DNA of 64,000 nt from JANQQN01 sp964519665 (GCA_964519665.1 CAZFIV010000023.1:15898-79897); one strand, 5' to 3'; numbered from the stretch's first letter, positions 46,384-55,821 are shown. Notes: generated by a model not told the origin, from the letters alone. A program made the numbers and translations.

Positions 46384-47664
46384 CTACATGAAGCTCTGCT
46401 GACCATCGCGTCGGGTCACGACCACTTCGTCGTAGGGGTCTCCTTTGGCCACGCACCGAGTCTCGACGCATTGCCATGGCAAGCCGCTTCGGAACAGACG
46501 GTCGTAGTAGGGCTGATCGAACGTCGGTCGCTCGTTCCAATTGACCCGCTCGATCAGCTGCATCAGTCCGACCGCGGCGCCTTGATAGAAGAAGCACTGC
46601 GGCGTCGTCGCGCGCCCTTCGCGATTCACGAAGTAGGTCGATTCGTAGGTCGCCGGCGTACGCAACACGAGGCGGGTGCCGGGCTCGAACTCGGGAACGC
46701 ACCACTGGCCCATACCCAGCGCTCGCGCGATGGCCATGCTGCCGATGATCGTGTTCGCGTGGTCTCCGGTCGGACGTCCGACGAGAGCTTCCCACTCGGG
46801 TGAGGCCATGATGGCGCCGAACGTATTGAACACGCACACGTGACCGGCCTCTCGCAGCAGCGCGTGCATGATGGGCACGGAGCTGGGGGCGGTGCGGCTG
46901 AGGTGGCGAAGGCCGTCGTAGCCGGCGCGGTTGTAATAGGTCGTCGGCAACTCCGAGACGAAGAGGCCGAACGCCTGGATAAGACCTCGGTCGTCGCCCA
47001 TCATACCACCGGTCATCTTGCGAAGCTCGCTGAGGATCGGCGCGATCTGGTCTTCGTACAGCCCGCCCATAGTGGGGCCTACGCACTGGGCAACCTGGGC
47101 CCGGGTCATCGGCCCGGCTAAGGGCCCGGGCTCGGCGGGTTCGGCCCGAAACCGGCAAACATCGGAGTCCAGCGTGATGCACTCGTACTCTCGCACCCGG
47201 ATCGAATCTCGTTGGGCCCCGTACGCGAGCTCGACCGCCGCGGCCGAAAACCCGGCGGCCAGGGCGTCGGCCGGATGCTTGCGGCGGACCCGGCCGTACT
47301 TTTCGTTCCACGCCACTCCGAAGTGCAAATTCTGTCCGACGATCTCGCCGCCGTGGGCGGTCACGTCGAAATCCAGCGTGCCCTGACCGGCCAGATGAAA
47401 GGCGGATTGCGCGAGGCGCAGCATTTCATTGGTGCCCGATACCCGCGCGCGCGCGGCGAGCCCGGCCAGCACGTCGTAAAATGATTCCCGCGCCGCGTTC
47501 GTGCGGATGACCGTACCCAGCTCAGGCCCGAGCGCGTCGTCGATGGTCTGGTCCCAGAAGAGATTGAAGTGGTGGCAATGGAACACCGTGGGGATGTCGG
47601 CCACGAAGTTGAAGCTGTGCTCGGGCATGCTCCCGCGGTGATTGACGATGGTGCTCTTGTCCAT
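46384..47664 (-). CDS. Two-domain putative ligand-binding protein of the Roadblock cluster
   Basis: 426 residues. The two halves look like related domains: FHCHHFNLFWDQTIDDALG with AARESFYDVLAGLAA near the N-terminus, and YESTYFVNREGRATTPQC with YQGAAVGLMQLIERV near the C-terminus. The first half resembles the V4R/XylR-N hydrocarbon-binding type, at low confidence. His and Cys residues are frequent (FHCHHF, VREYECITLDSDVCRFRA). It is followed by a small protein and preceded by Roadblock genes in the same direction. Inferred sensor role for a small molecule feeding the Roadblock proteins. Confidence 0.6.
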   Translation of the reverse strand: MDKSTIVNHRGSMPEHSFNFVADIPTVFHCHHFNLFWDQTIDDALGPELGTVIRTNAARESFYDVLAGLAARARVSGTNEMLRLAQSAFHLAGQGTLDFDVTAHGGEIVGQNLHFGVAWNEKYGRVRRKHPADALAAGFSAAAVELAYGAQRDSIRVREYECITLDSDVCRFRAEPAEPGPLAGPMTRAQVAQCVGPTMGGLYEDQIAPILSELRKMTGGMMGDDRGLIQAFGLFVSELPTTYYNRAGYDGLRHLSRTAPSSVPIMHALLREAGHVCVFNTFGAIMASPEWEALVGRPTGDHANTIIGSMAIARALGMGQWCVPEFEPGTRLVLRTPATYESTYFVNREGRATTPQCFFYQGAAVGLMQLIERVNWNERPTFDQPYYDRLFRSGLPWQCVETRCVAKGDPYDEVVVTRRDGQQSFM

Positions 47665-47676
47665 TTCCGCCTCGCC

Positions 47677-48570
47677 TCAGATCCCGAGCTGTTCCTGGCC
47701 GATGATGTCGCGAACCGAAGCCGCCATCGACTCCACCTGCTCGTTCGTCAGCAGCTCCGGCCGGTCGAGTCTTTCAAGCGATATCCCGGTGCGCAACGAG
47801 AGTCTCAGGAGTGAGACGTGCGGATCGGGTGCATACCGGTGCAGGAATTCCAGCAGACGAACGGCGCGCGGTCGACCCGGACTCTCGGGCGGCGAGGGGC
47901 GAACGACCTCCGGCGGCGCGGACCGCATGGGCTCGACAGGCCCCCGCATCGAAGAGAGGACGTCGGGCCGGGGCTCTTCGCTCGGCGCGCGGGGCGGATC
48001 GATCGCCGGGGTGCGAAGGGTAGGGTCGAAATTCGGAGCGGCGCTGGGGGGCGGAGGGTTCGAAAGACCGGGGCCGCGCCCTTCGGGCGGCAATGTGGGC
48101 GCCCGGCTGACCGATGAAGAGCTCGCCAAGCCCGCGCTTGCCGGGCCGGCGGTCCCCATGCTGGCCACCGGCATGGGGACCGCCGCCGGCGGCTTGCCGA
48201 GCGTTTCGGTTCCTCGCAGCAGCGGCTCGAGCTCGAGGAGCATGTCGCGGATCTGAATGCGGGCCAGGCCCAATGTAGAGGTTCGGTCGAACACGAAGCA
48301 GGTGCCCATCGACTGGCTGACCGCGCACATGAAGATCAGAGCGTCGGGCGTTTCGATGCTGACCAGATCGGTGTTCGGTCGGTCGCTGATCGCGCGCGCG
48401 GCCTGGTTGGCGGCGTGGAGCGTGGCGCCCATGAGCGCGGCGACCGATTCCATATCGGCGGGGGCCGCCGACCACTGCTCCACCAAAAGGCAGTCGGGCA
48501 TCGACATTACGACCAGGTTCTTCAGGGCCGGCGCCATCTGGGCGACCCGAGCCACATCTTGCCGTCTCAT
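47677..48570 (-). CDS. Roadblock/LC7-domain protein with proline-rich tail
   Basis: 297 residues. Residues about 1-120 fit a Roadblock/LC7 fold (VARVAQMAPALKNLVVMSMP, DCLLVEQWSAAPADMESVAA, IETPDALIFMCAVSQSMG). Residues about 130-230 are Pro/Ser/Gly-rich and probably disordered. The C-terminal 70 residues form helices (RAVRLLEFLHRYAPDPHVSL; LLTNEQVESMAASVRDIIGQ). Roadblock proteins usually act on small GTPases (MglB on MglA), but no GTPase lies in this window. Its ATG directly abuts the stop of the upstream gene. Confidence 0.72.
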   Translation of the reverse strand: MRRQDVARVAQMAPALKNLVVMSMPDCLLVEQWSAAPADMESVAALMGATLHAANQAARAISDRPNTDLVSIETPDALIFMCAVSQSMGTCFVFDRTSTLGLARIQIRDMLLELEPLLRGTETLGKPPAAVPMPVASMGTAGPASAGLASSSSVSRAPTLPPEGRGPGLSNPPPPSAAPNFDPTLRTPAIDPPRAPSEEPRPDVLSSMRGPVEPMRSAPPEVVRPSPPESPGRPRAVRLLEFLHRYAPDPHVSLLRLSLRTGISLERLDRPELLTNEQVESMAASVRDIIGQEQLGI

Positions 48571-49080
48571 TTATTGTGCCTTTCCCTTGAACGCATACTC
48601 CACGGCTTTCCTCACCAGCGAAAGGGCATCGGTCGTGGGATTTTCAAGTGCGATGGCGGTCGGCCCGATCCGCGTCTGAACCCACATCGTGATGAGCTTG
48701 CGCTCCCCCGTTAGATGGTAGGTGACCGCTTCGATCGCCGTCGGCCGTCGGCCGGGCCGCCAGTCGCGCATGGAGTGGATGAGCTCGCCGATCCGCGCGT
48801 CACCGAAGCCCGCGTCGTGGATCGAGAGACCCTGGTCGTCGGCGAGAAACCAGCGTTGAGGCCGCAGATTCTGTTCGATCCAGCGGGCGAGGGCTTGCAC
48901 GCGGGCGGCGACGGTCGCCGGATAGCTCAGCGGTTCGATCGGCGTGAACGCCGGAGCCATAGGCGCGGTATCGTTCGGGGTGGGGTACGCGGGCGCGGGG
49001 GTCGCCGACTCGGTTCCGCGAACCTGGGCGAGGGCAGCGCGCACTTCGGTGGCGTCGATCCAACTGAGGGTAGGGTCCAT
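48571..49080 (-). CDS. Roadblock-like protein
   Basis: 169 residues. A Pro-rich N-terminal segment (ATPAPAYPTPNDTAPMAPAF) precedes an alpha/beta domain (RVQALARWIEQNLRPQRWFL, ADDQGLSIHDAGFGDARIGE, YHLTGERKLITMWVQTRIGP) with the helix-strand-strand-helix-strand order of Roadblock/MglB proteins. It is the first gene of the minus-strand cluster, directly followed by a second Roadblock protein, so a heteromeric pair is possible. Confidence 0.65.
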   Translation of the reverse strand: MDPTLSWIDATEVRAALAQVRGTESATPAPAYPTPNDTAPMAPAFTPIEPLSYPATVAARVQALARWIEQNLRPQRWFLADDQGLSIHDAGFGDARIGELIHSMRDWRPGRRPTAIEAVTYHLTGERKLITMWVQTRIGPTAIALENPTTDALSLVRKAVEYAFKGKAQ

Positions 49081-49160
49081 CTTCGGTCTCCGCCTCCGCG
49101 GCGCTTGAGATTCAACACGTCCCCGGTCGACTGCGCAAGTTACGCGGCTCCCAGGGCCCG

Positions 49161-50060
49161 TTACTGGGCCAGGTAGCGGTCGATCAGGCTCTGCGGTTGA
49201 AGCCGGCGCGACATCTCGATGGGGGATTTGAGCAACGCTTTCACCTCCGGATCTTCACAACCGATCCGAGCAATGTCGGTGATGCTGGGCCGAACGCTGT
49301 TTCGTTGTAAAATCTGCTGTCCGAGCAGCGCCAGTGCGGCTTCGAACAGCCGGCGGAGATCTTCTCGGGGATCTTCGGCGGCGACAGTGGCCAACCGCGC
49401 GGCGATGTCCGCGTAGGTCCGGGCGAGGGCCTGGTCGTCGAGGTGTTGGCTGACCTTGCGGAGCCGGGCGAGAGGGTCGGAGGTGCCCGACAGCCAGTCA
49501 CGGGGGAGCAGTCGCCGACCGACGGTTGTCTTGAGTGTGCGCTCCGGAAACAAGCGACGCTCGATCTCGTCGGTGAGCAGGAGGCGGTTCCATCCAACCG
49601 GGCCGCGGACCACGCCATAATGCCGCCGGGCTTTCTTGATGTCGGACTCCGAGACCGCCCCGTCTCGGTCGCCGAAGCTGAAGTCGATCTCGATGGCCGC
49701 GCTTCGGAGGCGGGAGGGGAGATCGTACTCTGCCTCGGCAAGATACACGACACCCGCGGTCTGCTCGTCCTCGAGAAGGTTCTCGAGATCGTGGCTGCGT
49801 TCGAGCAACTGCTCGAGCGCTCGTCGCTTGCCATTTTTCTGGCCCGCGGGTCGCGAGAGCAGGTCGCGCAAACGATTGATCCCGCGGGTGAGGTCTTCGT
49901 GGCGGACACAACCGCAGTCCGGTCGCTCGGTCCCGCCGGGGGTCATTTGCTCGATGGCGAATGCGGTTTGGCGGAGGCGGGGATCTTCGACCCGCGACAG
50001 CTGCTCACCCTCGACCACGGTTCCAAATGAGCACGAACCGCGTCCACTGTCCGCAATCAC
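49161..50060 (-). CDS. Hypothetical helical protein
   Basis: Up to 299 residues from GTG 50060; the first 40 residues look weak and ATG 49946 is an alternative. The rest is mostly helical with a regular charged pattern (RALEQLLERSHDLENLLEDE; VSQHLDDQALARTYADIAAR; EALKSP-like LLKSPIEMSRRLQPQ) and one conserved-looking block (HYGVVRGPVGWNRLLLTDEI). No domain recognised. Divergent from folP with only 26 bases between. Confidence 0.55.
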   Translation of the reverse strand: MIADSGRGSCSFGTVVEGEQLSRVEDPRLRQTAFAIEQMTPGGTERPDCGCVRHEDLTRGINRLRDLLSRPAGQKNGKRRALEQLLERSHDLENLLEDEQTAGVVYLAEAEYDLPSRLRSAAIEIDFSFGDRDGAVSESDIKKARRHYGVVRGPVGWNRLLLTDEIERRLFPERTLKTTVGRRLLPRDWLSGTSDPLARLRKVSQHLDDQALARTYADIAARLATVAAEDPREDLRRLFEAALALLGQQILQRNSVRPSITDIARIGCEDPEVKALLKSPIEMSRRLQPQSLIDRYLAQ

Positions 50061-50086
50061 GTGGCGGATGGAGGGGCTGATGAACG

Positions 50087-50944
50087 ATGCTTATCGGGAT
50101 GAGCCTGCTGAGGATTTTTCCGGATATAGGTCATCGAACCCACGTCATGGGAATCCTGAACATCACGCCGGATTCCTTCTCGGACGGCGGCCGCCACCTC
50201 GCCCCGCAGCGGGCGGTTTCAGCGGCCGGTGAGATGCTCGCCAGCGGGGCGGACGTTCTCGATATCGGCGGCGAATCCACCCGGCCGGGCGCCGCGCCGG
50301 TCAGCGAAGTCGAGGAGCTCGAGCGGGTCTTGCCGGTCATCGAGGCTCTTCGTAGGGACCGACCGGACGCCCGCTTGTCGATCGACACCACCAAGGCAGC
50401 GGTGGCCCGGGCGGCGGTCGCGGCCGGCGCGGCGGTGGTCAACGACATCTCGGCCCTGACGTTCGATCCCGAGATGGTGAGCACGGTCGCCGAGCTGGGG
50501 GTTCCGGTGATCCTTTCGCATACCCGAGGCCGCCCTCAAGTCATGCAAAAAGGCGATCTGCGGTACGAGGGGGGCGTGGTGCGCTCGGTCGTCGCGGCGT
50601 TGACCGATGCGCGGGATCGCGCTCTCGCAGCCGGCGTGGCGGCGGATGATCTCGTCTTCGACCCCGGTATCGGCTTCGGAAAGACCGTAGCTGACAACCT
50701 GGCCTTACTTCGACGCCTCGGGGACCTTCGCGCGCTGGGCGGACCGGTCTTGGTGGGGACCAGTCGAAAGTCCTTTCTCGGCACGCTGACCGGCCAGCCC
50801 GTGGAGCGACGGGATCCCGCCACCCATGCATCGGTGGCCCTCGCGGTCGCGTACGGCGCGGATTTTGTTCGCGTTCATGACGTTCGCGGGACGCGGGATG
50901 CGGTTCGGGTGGCCGACGCCTTGGTCAGGCAGCATCCGAGCTGA
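50087..50944 (+). CDS. folP: Dihydropteroate synthase
   Basis: 285 residues. Condenses 4-aminobenzoate with dihydropterin pyrophosphate in folate synthesis. All family blocks are present: VMGILNITPDSFSDGG, VLDIGGESTRPGA, SIDTTKA, VVNDIS, DPGIGFGKT, VGTSRKSFLG and the pterin-binding RVHDV. The usual MHxRG phosphate loop reads LSHTRGRP here. Start ATG 50087 or ATG 50099. Followed by glmM at 35 bases, the classic folP-glmM pair. Confidence 0.95.
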   Translation: MLIGMSLLRIFPDIGHRTHVMGILNITPDSFSDGGRHLAPQRAVSAAGEMLASGADVLDIGGESTRPGAAPVSEVEELERVLPVIEALRRDRPDARLSIDTTKAAVARAAVAAGAAVVNDISALTFDPEMVSTVAELGVPVILSHTRGRPQVMQKGDLRYEGGVVRSVVAALTDARDRALAAGVAADDLVFDPGIGFGKTVADNLALLRRLGDLRALGGPVLVGTSRKSFLGTLTGQPVERRDPATHASVALAVAYGADFVRVHDVRGTRDAVRVADALVRQHPS

Positions 50945-50979
50945 TAGACCGGCCGAACAGAAACGATAGGAACCGACGG

Positions 50980-52338
50980 ATGGTTGAACGAAAGCTCTTC
51001 GGAACCGATGGGGTGCGCGGCGTCGCCAACGAGCCGCCGATGACGGCGGAGATCGCCCTCAAGCTAGGGCGGGCCATCGCCCATATCTCGCGCCGCGGTC
51101 CACACCGGCACCGGATCGTGATCGGCAAAGATACCCGGCTGTCGGGGTACATGATCGAGTTCGCGATCGCGTCCGGCGTCTGCTCGCTCGGGGTCGACGT
51201 CACCCTCTTCGGCCCGATTCCGACCCCGGCGGTGGCCTTCTTGACCCGAACGATGCGGGCCGACGCCGGCATCATGATCAGCGCCTCCCACAATCCCTTC
51301 CAGGACAACGGGATCAAATTCTTCGGGGCCGACGGCTTCAAGCTCGCCGACGAGATCGAGGCGGAGATCGAGAGCCTGCTCGACTCTGGGGCCATCGATT
51401 CGGTCCGGCCGACCGCCCTCGACATCGGCAAGACCATGAAGATGGAGGACGCGAAGGGGCGCTACGTTCAGATGGCGAAGACGACCTTCGCCCCCGACAT
51501 CTCCCTCGATGGTCTGAAGCTCGTGGTGGACTGCGCCAACGGTGCCGCGTACCGAGTCGCGCCCCAGATCTTCGAGGAGCTGGGCGCCGACGTGGTCTCG
51601 GTCGCGGTGAGCCCCGACGGCAAGAACATCAATTCCGGCTGCGGTGCGGTGTATCCCGATCGGTTGCGCGGATTCGTGCTCGAGCATGGTGCGAATGCCG
51701 GGATCGCCCTCGACGGGGACGCCGACCGCGTGATCGTCGTCGATGAGAAGGGCGAGATCGTCGATGGCGACGCGGTGATGGCGATCTGCGCCCGCGACCT
51801 GATACGTAAAGACAAACTGCCAAACCGGACCGTCGTGAGCACCGTCATGTCGAACATCGGACTCGAGGCCAGCCTGACCGACGTCGGGGGCCGGCTCATT
51901 CGGACCCAGGTCGGCGACCGGTATGTTGTCGAAACGATGCGCCGGCACGGCTACACCTTCGGCGGCGAACAGTCGGGCCACTTGGTCTTCTTGGACCACA
52001 CGTCGACCGGCGATGGTTGTATCGCTGGCCTCATGCTCCTCGAGGTCATGATCCGTTCCGGCAAGCCGCTGTCGGAGCTCGCGACCGTGTTTCAGCGGGT
52101 GCCCCAAAAGCTCGTCAACGTCAAAGTCACTCAAAAACCCCCGTTAGCTAGCCTGGAGCGCTGCCAGAAGGTCATCCGAGACGTCGAAGCGAAGCTCGGG
52201 CGTGACGGTCGGGTGCTCGTTCGCTACAGCGGCACCGAGAACAAAGCGCGGGTCATGGTCGAAGGCCCGAACCTCGACGAGACCACCGACTTCGCCAACG
52301 ATATCGCCGAAGCCCTGCGGTCCGAAATCGGCGCCTAA
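50980..52338 (+). CDS. glmM: Phosphoglucosamine mutase
   Basis: 452 residues. Interconverts glucosamine-6- and glucosamine-1-phosphate for peptidoglycan and LPS precursors. The N-terminus KLFGTDGVRGVANEPPMT, the phosphoserine loop ISASHNPFQDNGIK near residue 104, the metal site ALDGDADRVIVVD, sugar-binding GGEQSGHLVF and C-terminal VRYSGTENKARVM are all standard. Its stop overlaps the stop of the convergent NUDIX gene by four bases. Confidence 0.97.
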   Translation: MVERKLFGTDGVRGVANEPPMTAEIALKLGRAIAHISRRGPHRHRIVIGKDTRLSGYMIEFAIASGVCSLGVDVTLFGPIPTPAVAFLTRTMRADAGIMISASHNPFQDNGIKFFGADGFKLADEIEAEIESLLDSGAIDSVRPTALDIGKTMKMEDAKGRYVQMAKTTFAPDISLDGLKLVVDCANGAAYRVAPQIFEELGADVVSVAVSPDGKNINSGCGAVYPDRLRGFVLEHGANAGIALDGDADRVIVVDEKGEIVDGDAVMAICARDLIRKDKLPNRTVVSTVMSNIGLEASLTDVGGRLIRTQVGDRYVVETMRRHGYTFGGEQSGHLVFLDHTSTGDGCIAGLMLLEVMIRSGKPLSELATVFQRVPQKLVNVKVTQKPPLASLERCQKVIRDVEAKLGRDGRVLVRYSGTENKARVMVEGPNLDETTDFANDIAEALRSEIGA

Positions 52339-52841
52339 TCCGGTGGCGCCGAGCCCGACAGCCGGTACCCCACCATCCGATCCCCATCGAACAAGAACCG
52401 GCCCTCGAACGGTCGCCGAGCCAACATCAAGGGCACCCAAAGTTGATCGTCCGCCCACATCTCCTCGAAGGGCAGCTCGTCCCGAGGAAACCATAACGGG
52501 ACGGCCTCGTCGGTCTCCGTCGGTTCGCCGGTGAATCGGTCGGCTCGAAACACATGCACGAACAGCGAAAGGCCGTCTACGAACTGAAACGACAGGGTTC
52601 CGTACTGCACCGGGTCGATGGGCGTGATGCGCAGCTCTTCTTGCGATTCTCGCACCGCCGCCTCGGCCGCCGTCTCGCCCGGCTCCAGCCGTCCCCCGGG
52701 CGCGTTGATCTTGCCCGCCCCGAGGCCGCGTTTCTTCCGGATCAACAGCACTCGTGCCGGTTCGACGACGAACAGGAGGGTCGCCGTCTGGCGGGGCACC
52801 CAGGTAGCCCACGGAACGTCCTCGAGCCGCTCGAAAGTCAT
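52335..52841 (-). CDS. NUDIX hydrolase, MTH1/MutT-like
   Basis: 168 residues from ATG 52841; the frame open to 53279 overlaps the zinc-ribbon gene and is not coding. The full Nudix box is GGRLEPGETAAEAAVRESQ then EEL. LLIRKKRGLGAGKINAPGGR and the PFEEMWADDQLWVPLMLARR ending are characteristic of MTH1-like oxidised-purine triphosphatases (8-oxo-dGTPase), so a nucleotide-pool cleaning role is likely. The last 15 residues (GDRMVGYRLSGSAPPD) look ordinary. Confidence 0.9.
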   Translation of the reverse strand: MTFERLEDVPWATWVPRQTATLLFVVEPARVLLIRKKRGLGAGKINAPGGRLEPGETAAEAAVRESQEELRITPIDPVQYGTLSFQFVDGLSLFVHVFRADRFTGEPTETDEAVPLWFPRDELPFEEMWADDQLWVPLMLARRPFEGRFLFDGDRMVGYRLSGSAPPD

Positions 52842-52994
52842 GACCCGGTACGGATTACGCCAACGCGCTCGAAAAAGGCGAGAGGCATCCGCGTTGGAAG
52901 AACGAAGCGAGGTCCCCGTCTCTGCGCGCTGCGGTCGCGTCGGCTTCGGATCGGGAGACTTGCCGCTGACGGCGATGCCCGAGAGAATCGGGCC

Positions 52995-54065
52995 ATGGCG
53001 CGCGAATTCCCTTGTAAGGGGTGTGGAGCGAACGTCGCGTTTTCGCCCGGCGCCCAGGCTCTCAAATGCCCTTACTGCGGACGAGAGCATCGGATCCCCC
53101 AGGCGGTAGAGGAGGTCGTCGAGCTCGACTTCCGGTCCGCGCTCGCTCGGCAGGACGACCTTCAGACCGTCGAGCAGATCATCGTCGGCTGCGGCGGCTG
53201 TGGCGCCGAGGTAGTGCTCGCGCCGGGGGTCACCGCGAATCGCTGCAGTTTTTGCGACAACCCGGTCGTCGCCCAGCACGAGCGTCGGCAGCTGATCCAG
53301 CCCAAGGCCCTGTTGCCGTTTCGGGTGCCCGAGAAGGACGCCCGCGCTTCGTTTGACCGCTGGATGAAGTCGCTATGGTTCGCGCCCGCCGACCTTTCGA
53401 AGAAGGCCCAGCGGGACGGGCTCGACGGCGTCTATCTGCCGTTTTGGACCTTCGACGCCGAGACCGAGAGCTGGTACGAGGGCGAGCGCGGCGACCACTA
53501 TTACGTCACCGAGCAGTACACCGTCCAAGAGAATGGACAGACCGTGACCAGGACCCGCCAGGTTCAGCGGACCCGCTGGTGGCCGGCGTCGGGGGTGGTA
53601 TGGGCGCACTTCGACGACGTGCTGGTGCCGGGCAGCCACTCGTTGCCGACCGCGCTCGTCGATCGCCTACAGCCCTGGGACCTTCCGTCCTTGGTGCCCT
53701 TCGACCAGCGGTATGTGGCCGGCTTTCGGGCCGAGTGTTATCAGGTCGACCTCGAAGCCGCGTTTCAGCGGGCCAAGCAGATCATGGCCGGCCAGATCCG
53801 GGCGGCCTGCTTTCGGGACATCGGTGGCGACGAGCAGCGGGTTCACCAGGTCCGCACCCAGCACTATCGCGTGACCTTCAAGCACGTGCTTTTGCCGCTA
53901 TGGATCAGCGCTTACCGCTATGGCGACCGCACCTATCGATTCGTCATCAACGCTCAGACCGGCGAGGTTCAGGGCGACCGGCCATATAGTTGGTTCAAGA
54001 TCGGCCTGATCGTCCTCGTCATCGTGGTAGTGGTGCTCATTATCTACACCCTGTTGAATCTGTAA
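52995..54065 (+). CDS. Zinc-ribbon protein with C-terminal membrane helix
   Basis: 356 residues from ATG 52995; the longer open frame is antisense to the NUDIX gene. Two CxxC zinc ribbons appear: CKGCGANVAFSPGAQALKCP (with YCGREH) and CGGCGAEVVLAPGVTANRCS (with FCDNP). A long middle region with many aromatic residues follows (DGVYLPFWTFDAETESWYEG). The last 25 residues form one membrane helix (IGLIVLVIVVVVLIIYTLLN). This architecture is known in many bacteria, sometimes named TFIIB-type zinc-ribbon protein; its role is unknown. Confidence 0.85.
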   Translation: MAREFPCKGCGANVAFSPGAQALKCPYCGREHRIPQAVEEVVELDFRSALARQDDLQTVEQIIVGCGGCGAEVVLAPGVTANRCSFCDNPVVAQHERRQLIQPKALLPFRVPEKDARASFDRWMKSLWFAPADLSKKAQRDGLDGVYLPFWTFDAETESWYEGERGDHYYVTEQYTVQENGQTVTRTRQVQRTRWWPASGVVWAHFDDVLVPGSHSLPTALVDRLQPWDLPSLVPFDQRYVAGFRAECYQVDLEAAFQRAKQIMAGQIRAACFRDIGGDEQRVHQVRTQHYRVTFKHVLLPLWISAYRYGDRTYRFVINAQTGEVQGDRPYSWFKIGLIVLVIVVVVLIIYTLLNL

Positions 54066-54096
54066 CCCGCCGGGTTGCATTGAAGGAGAAGTCAAC

Positions 54097-54825
54097 TTGC
54101 GACAGCGTCTAGGCGTCAACGTCGACCACATCGCCACCATTCGTCAGGCCCGTGGGGCCAAGTATCCGGATCCGGTCGAGGCCGCCCTGATCGCGGAGAC
54201 GTCGGGGGCCGATCAGATCACGGTTCACCTGCGGGAAGACCGCCGACACATACAGGACCGCGACGTCGAGATCCTTCGGCGGGTGGTGAAGACCGAGCTC
54301 AACCTCGAGATGGCCGCCACCGACGAGATGGTCGAGTTCGCGCGCCGGGTTCGTCCCGACACCGTAACCCTGGTACCCGAACGCCGCGAAGAAGTGACGA
54401 CCGAGGGCGGGCTCGATGTGGTCGGACAGGCCCAGACCATCGACAAGGTCGTCGACAAGCTGCACGAAGTCGGTATTAGGGTCAGCCTGTTCATCGCGCC
54501 CGACCGCCAACAGCTCGACGCGAGCCACGAGATCGGCATCGACGCGGTGGAGTTCCACACCGGGCCGTACTGTGAAGCCGAGAGTGAGGGCGAGCGCTTC
54601 GCCGAGCTGGTGCGGCTCCGCGAAGCGTCGGAGGCCGGGGTTCGGCACGGTCTCAACGTAGCCGCCGGACACGGCCTCAACTACGTCAACGTCACTCCGG
54701 TTGCGCGTATGCTAGAGATCGTCGAGCTCAACATCGGCCACGCCATCGTCGCGCGCGCCGCCATCGTTGGCTTGGATACCGCCGTCCGCGATATGCTGGC
54801 CCTCATGCGCGACGCGCGGCGTTGA
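54097..54825 (+). CDS. pdxJ: Pyridoxine 5'-phosphate synthase
   Basis: 242 residues. Last ring-forming step of the DXP-dependent vitamin B6 pathway, joining 1-deoxyxylulose-5-phosphate and 3-amino-2-oxopropyl phosphate. Signature LGVNVDHIATIRQARG, ITVHLREDRRHIQDRD, TLVPERREEVTTEGGLDV and EFHTGPY. The start is TTG 54097, supported by GAAGGAG at the right spacing; no ATG fits. It lies 31 bases after the zinc-ribbon gene. Confidence 0.96.
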   Translation: MRQRLGVNVDHIATIRQARGAKYPDPVEAALIAETSGADQITVHLREDRRHIQDRDVEILRRVVKTELNLEMAATDEMVEFARRVRPDTVTLVPERREEVTTEGGLDVVGQAQTIDKVVDKLHEVGIRVSLFIAPDRQQLDASHEIGIDAVEFHTGPYCEAESEGERFAELVRLREASEAGVRHGLNVAAGHGLNYVNVTPVARMLEIVELNIGHAIVARAAIVGLDTAVRDMLALMRDARR

Positions 54826-54989
54826 GCTCTTCTCGTCGAGCTGTAGCCCCTCGCCGCCGCCCGTAGGGGGCCATAACCTCAGGCGCGACGGGCGACGGGT
54901 CTACGGTTTCGTCCCATGGGTCGACAAAAACGCCTTTCAGCCTCCAGTGAGGGTTGCCGATAGGCTTAGAGGGGCCTAGTGGGGTCTCG

Positions 54990-55754
54990 ATGCAGCTGTC
55001 AGAGATGAAGATCATCGTCACTGGTGCCGCCAGCGGGATGGGCCGGCACTTCGCGATGCGCCTCGCCGAGGCGGGGGCGCGGGTCGCCGCCGGCGACGTG
55101 AACGAAGAGGGGCTTCAGACGCTGGCCGCCGAGTGTAAAGGCGCGCCGGGTCGGCTCTACGTCCGTACCCTCGACGTCAGCGATGACGCACATGTGCAGG
55201 CGTTCGTCGAGTGGGCGGCGGGCGAGATGGATGGTTTGAATGGCCTGATCAACAACGCCGGCATTCTTCGCGACGGGCTGCTGGTCAAAAAGAAGCGGGA
55301 GACTCAGGAGATCGTCAAGCTCTCTCGGAAAGATTGGGATGCGGTCGTCGCCGTGAACCTGACCGGCGCCACCATCATGGCGCAGGAGGTCGCGGCCACC
55401 ATGATCGCGGCCGAAACGCCGGGGGTCATCGTGAACGTGTCGTCGATCTCCCGCTATGGCAACCGGGGGCAGTCGAACTATGTGGCCGCCAAGGCGGCCC
55501 TCGCGGCGAATACGAAGACCTGGGCTCTCGAGTTCGCGCGGTACGGAATTCGCGTAGGGGCGGTCGCACCGGGCTTGATCGAAACGGCGATGACTGCTGG
55601 CATGAACCAAAAGGCCCTGGAGGCGATCACCGCCCAGATTCCGGTCGGCCGCATGGGCGTGCCCGACGACATTTGGCGCGCCGTCCAGTTCGTCATCGAG
55701 TGCGACTACTTCAACGGTCGCACGGTCGATGTCGACGGTGGTTTTTCGTTCTGA
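54990..55754 (+). CDS. Short-chain dehydrogenase/reductase, FabG-like
   Basis: 254 residues from ATG 54990 (MQLSEMKIIVTGAASGMGRH). Cofactor motif TGAASGMG, LINNAG near residue 90, catalytic serine and YxxxK in NVSSISRYGNRGQSN and YVAAKAALAA. The C-terminal RTVDVDGGFSF is typical of FabG-like reductases, and the aspartate in AAGDVNEEG suggests NAD(H) preference. An acyl-chain role fits the KAS III and acyl-CoA synthetase downstream, but specificity is not readable. Confidence 0.88.
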   Translation: MQLSEMKIIVTGAASGMGRHFAMRLAEAGARVAAGDVNEEGLQTLAAECKGAPGRLYVRTLDVSDDAHVQAFVEWAAGEMDGLNGLINNAGILRDGLLVKKKRETQEIVKLSRKDWDAVVAVNLTGATIMAQEVAATMIAAETPGVIVNVSSISRYGNRGQSNYVAAKAALAANTKTWALEFARYGIRVGAVAPGLIETAMTAGMNQKALEAITAQIPVGRMGVPDDIWRAVQFVIECDYFNGRTVDVDGGFSF

Positions 55755-55807
55755 GCGCCACCCCAAGGCGCCGACGGCCGTTGAGAACGACATAACGAGA
55801 TCGCGAG

Positions 55808-55821
55808 GTAAGTTGCGTTGC
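55808..55821 (+). promoter_or_regulatory. Motif shared by two lipid-related operons, copy 1
   Basis: GTAAGTTGCGTTGC, 28 bases before the KAS III start. The same sequence with one change (GTAAGTTGCATTGC) lies 38 bases before the symporter start. The matching position before two nearby operons suggests a common regulator or promoter element. Confidence 0.4.
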
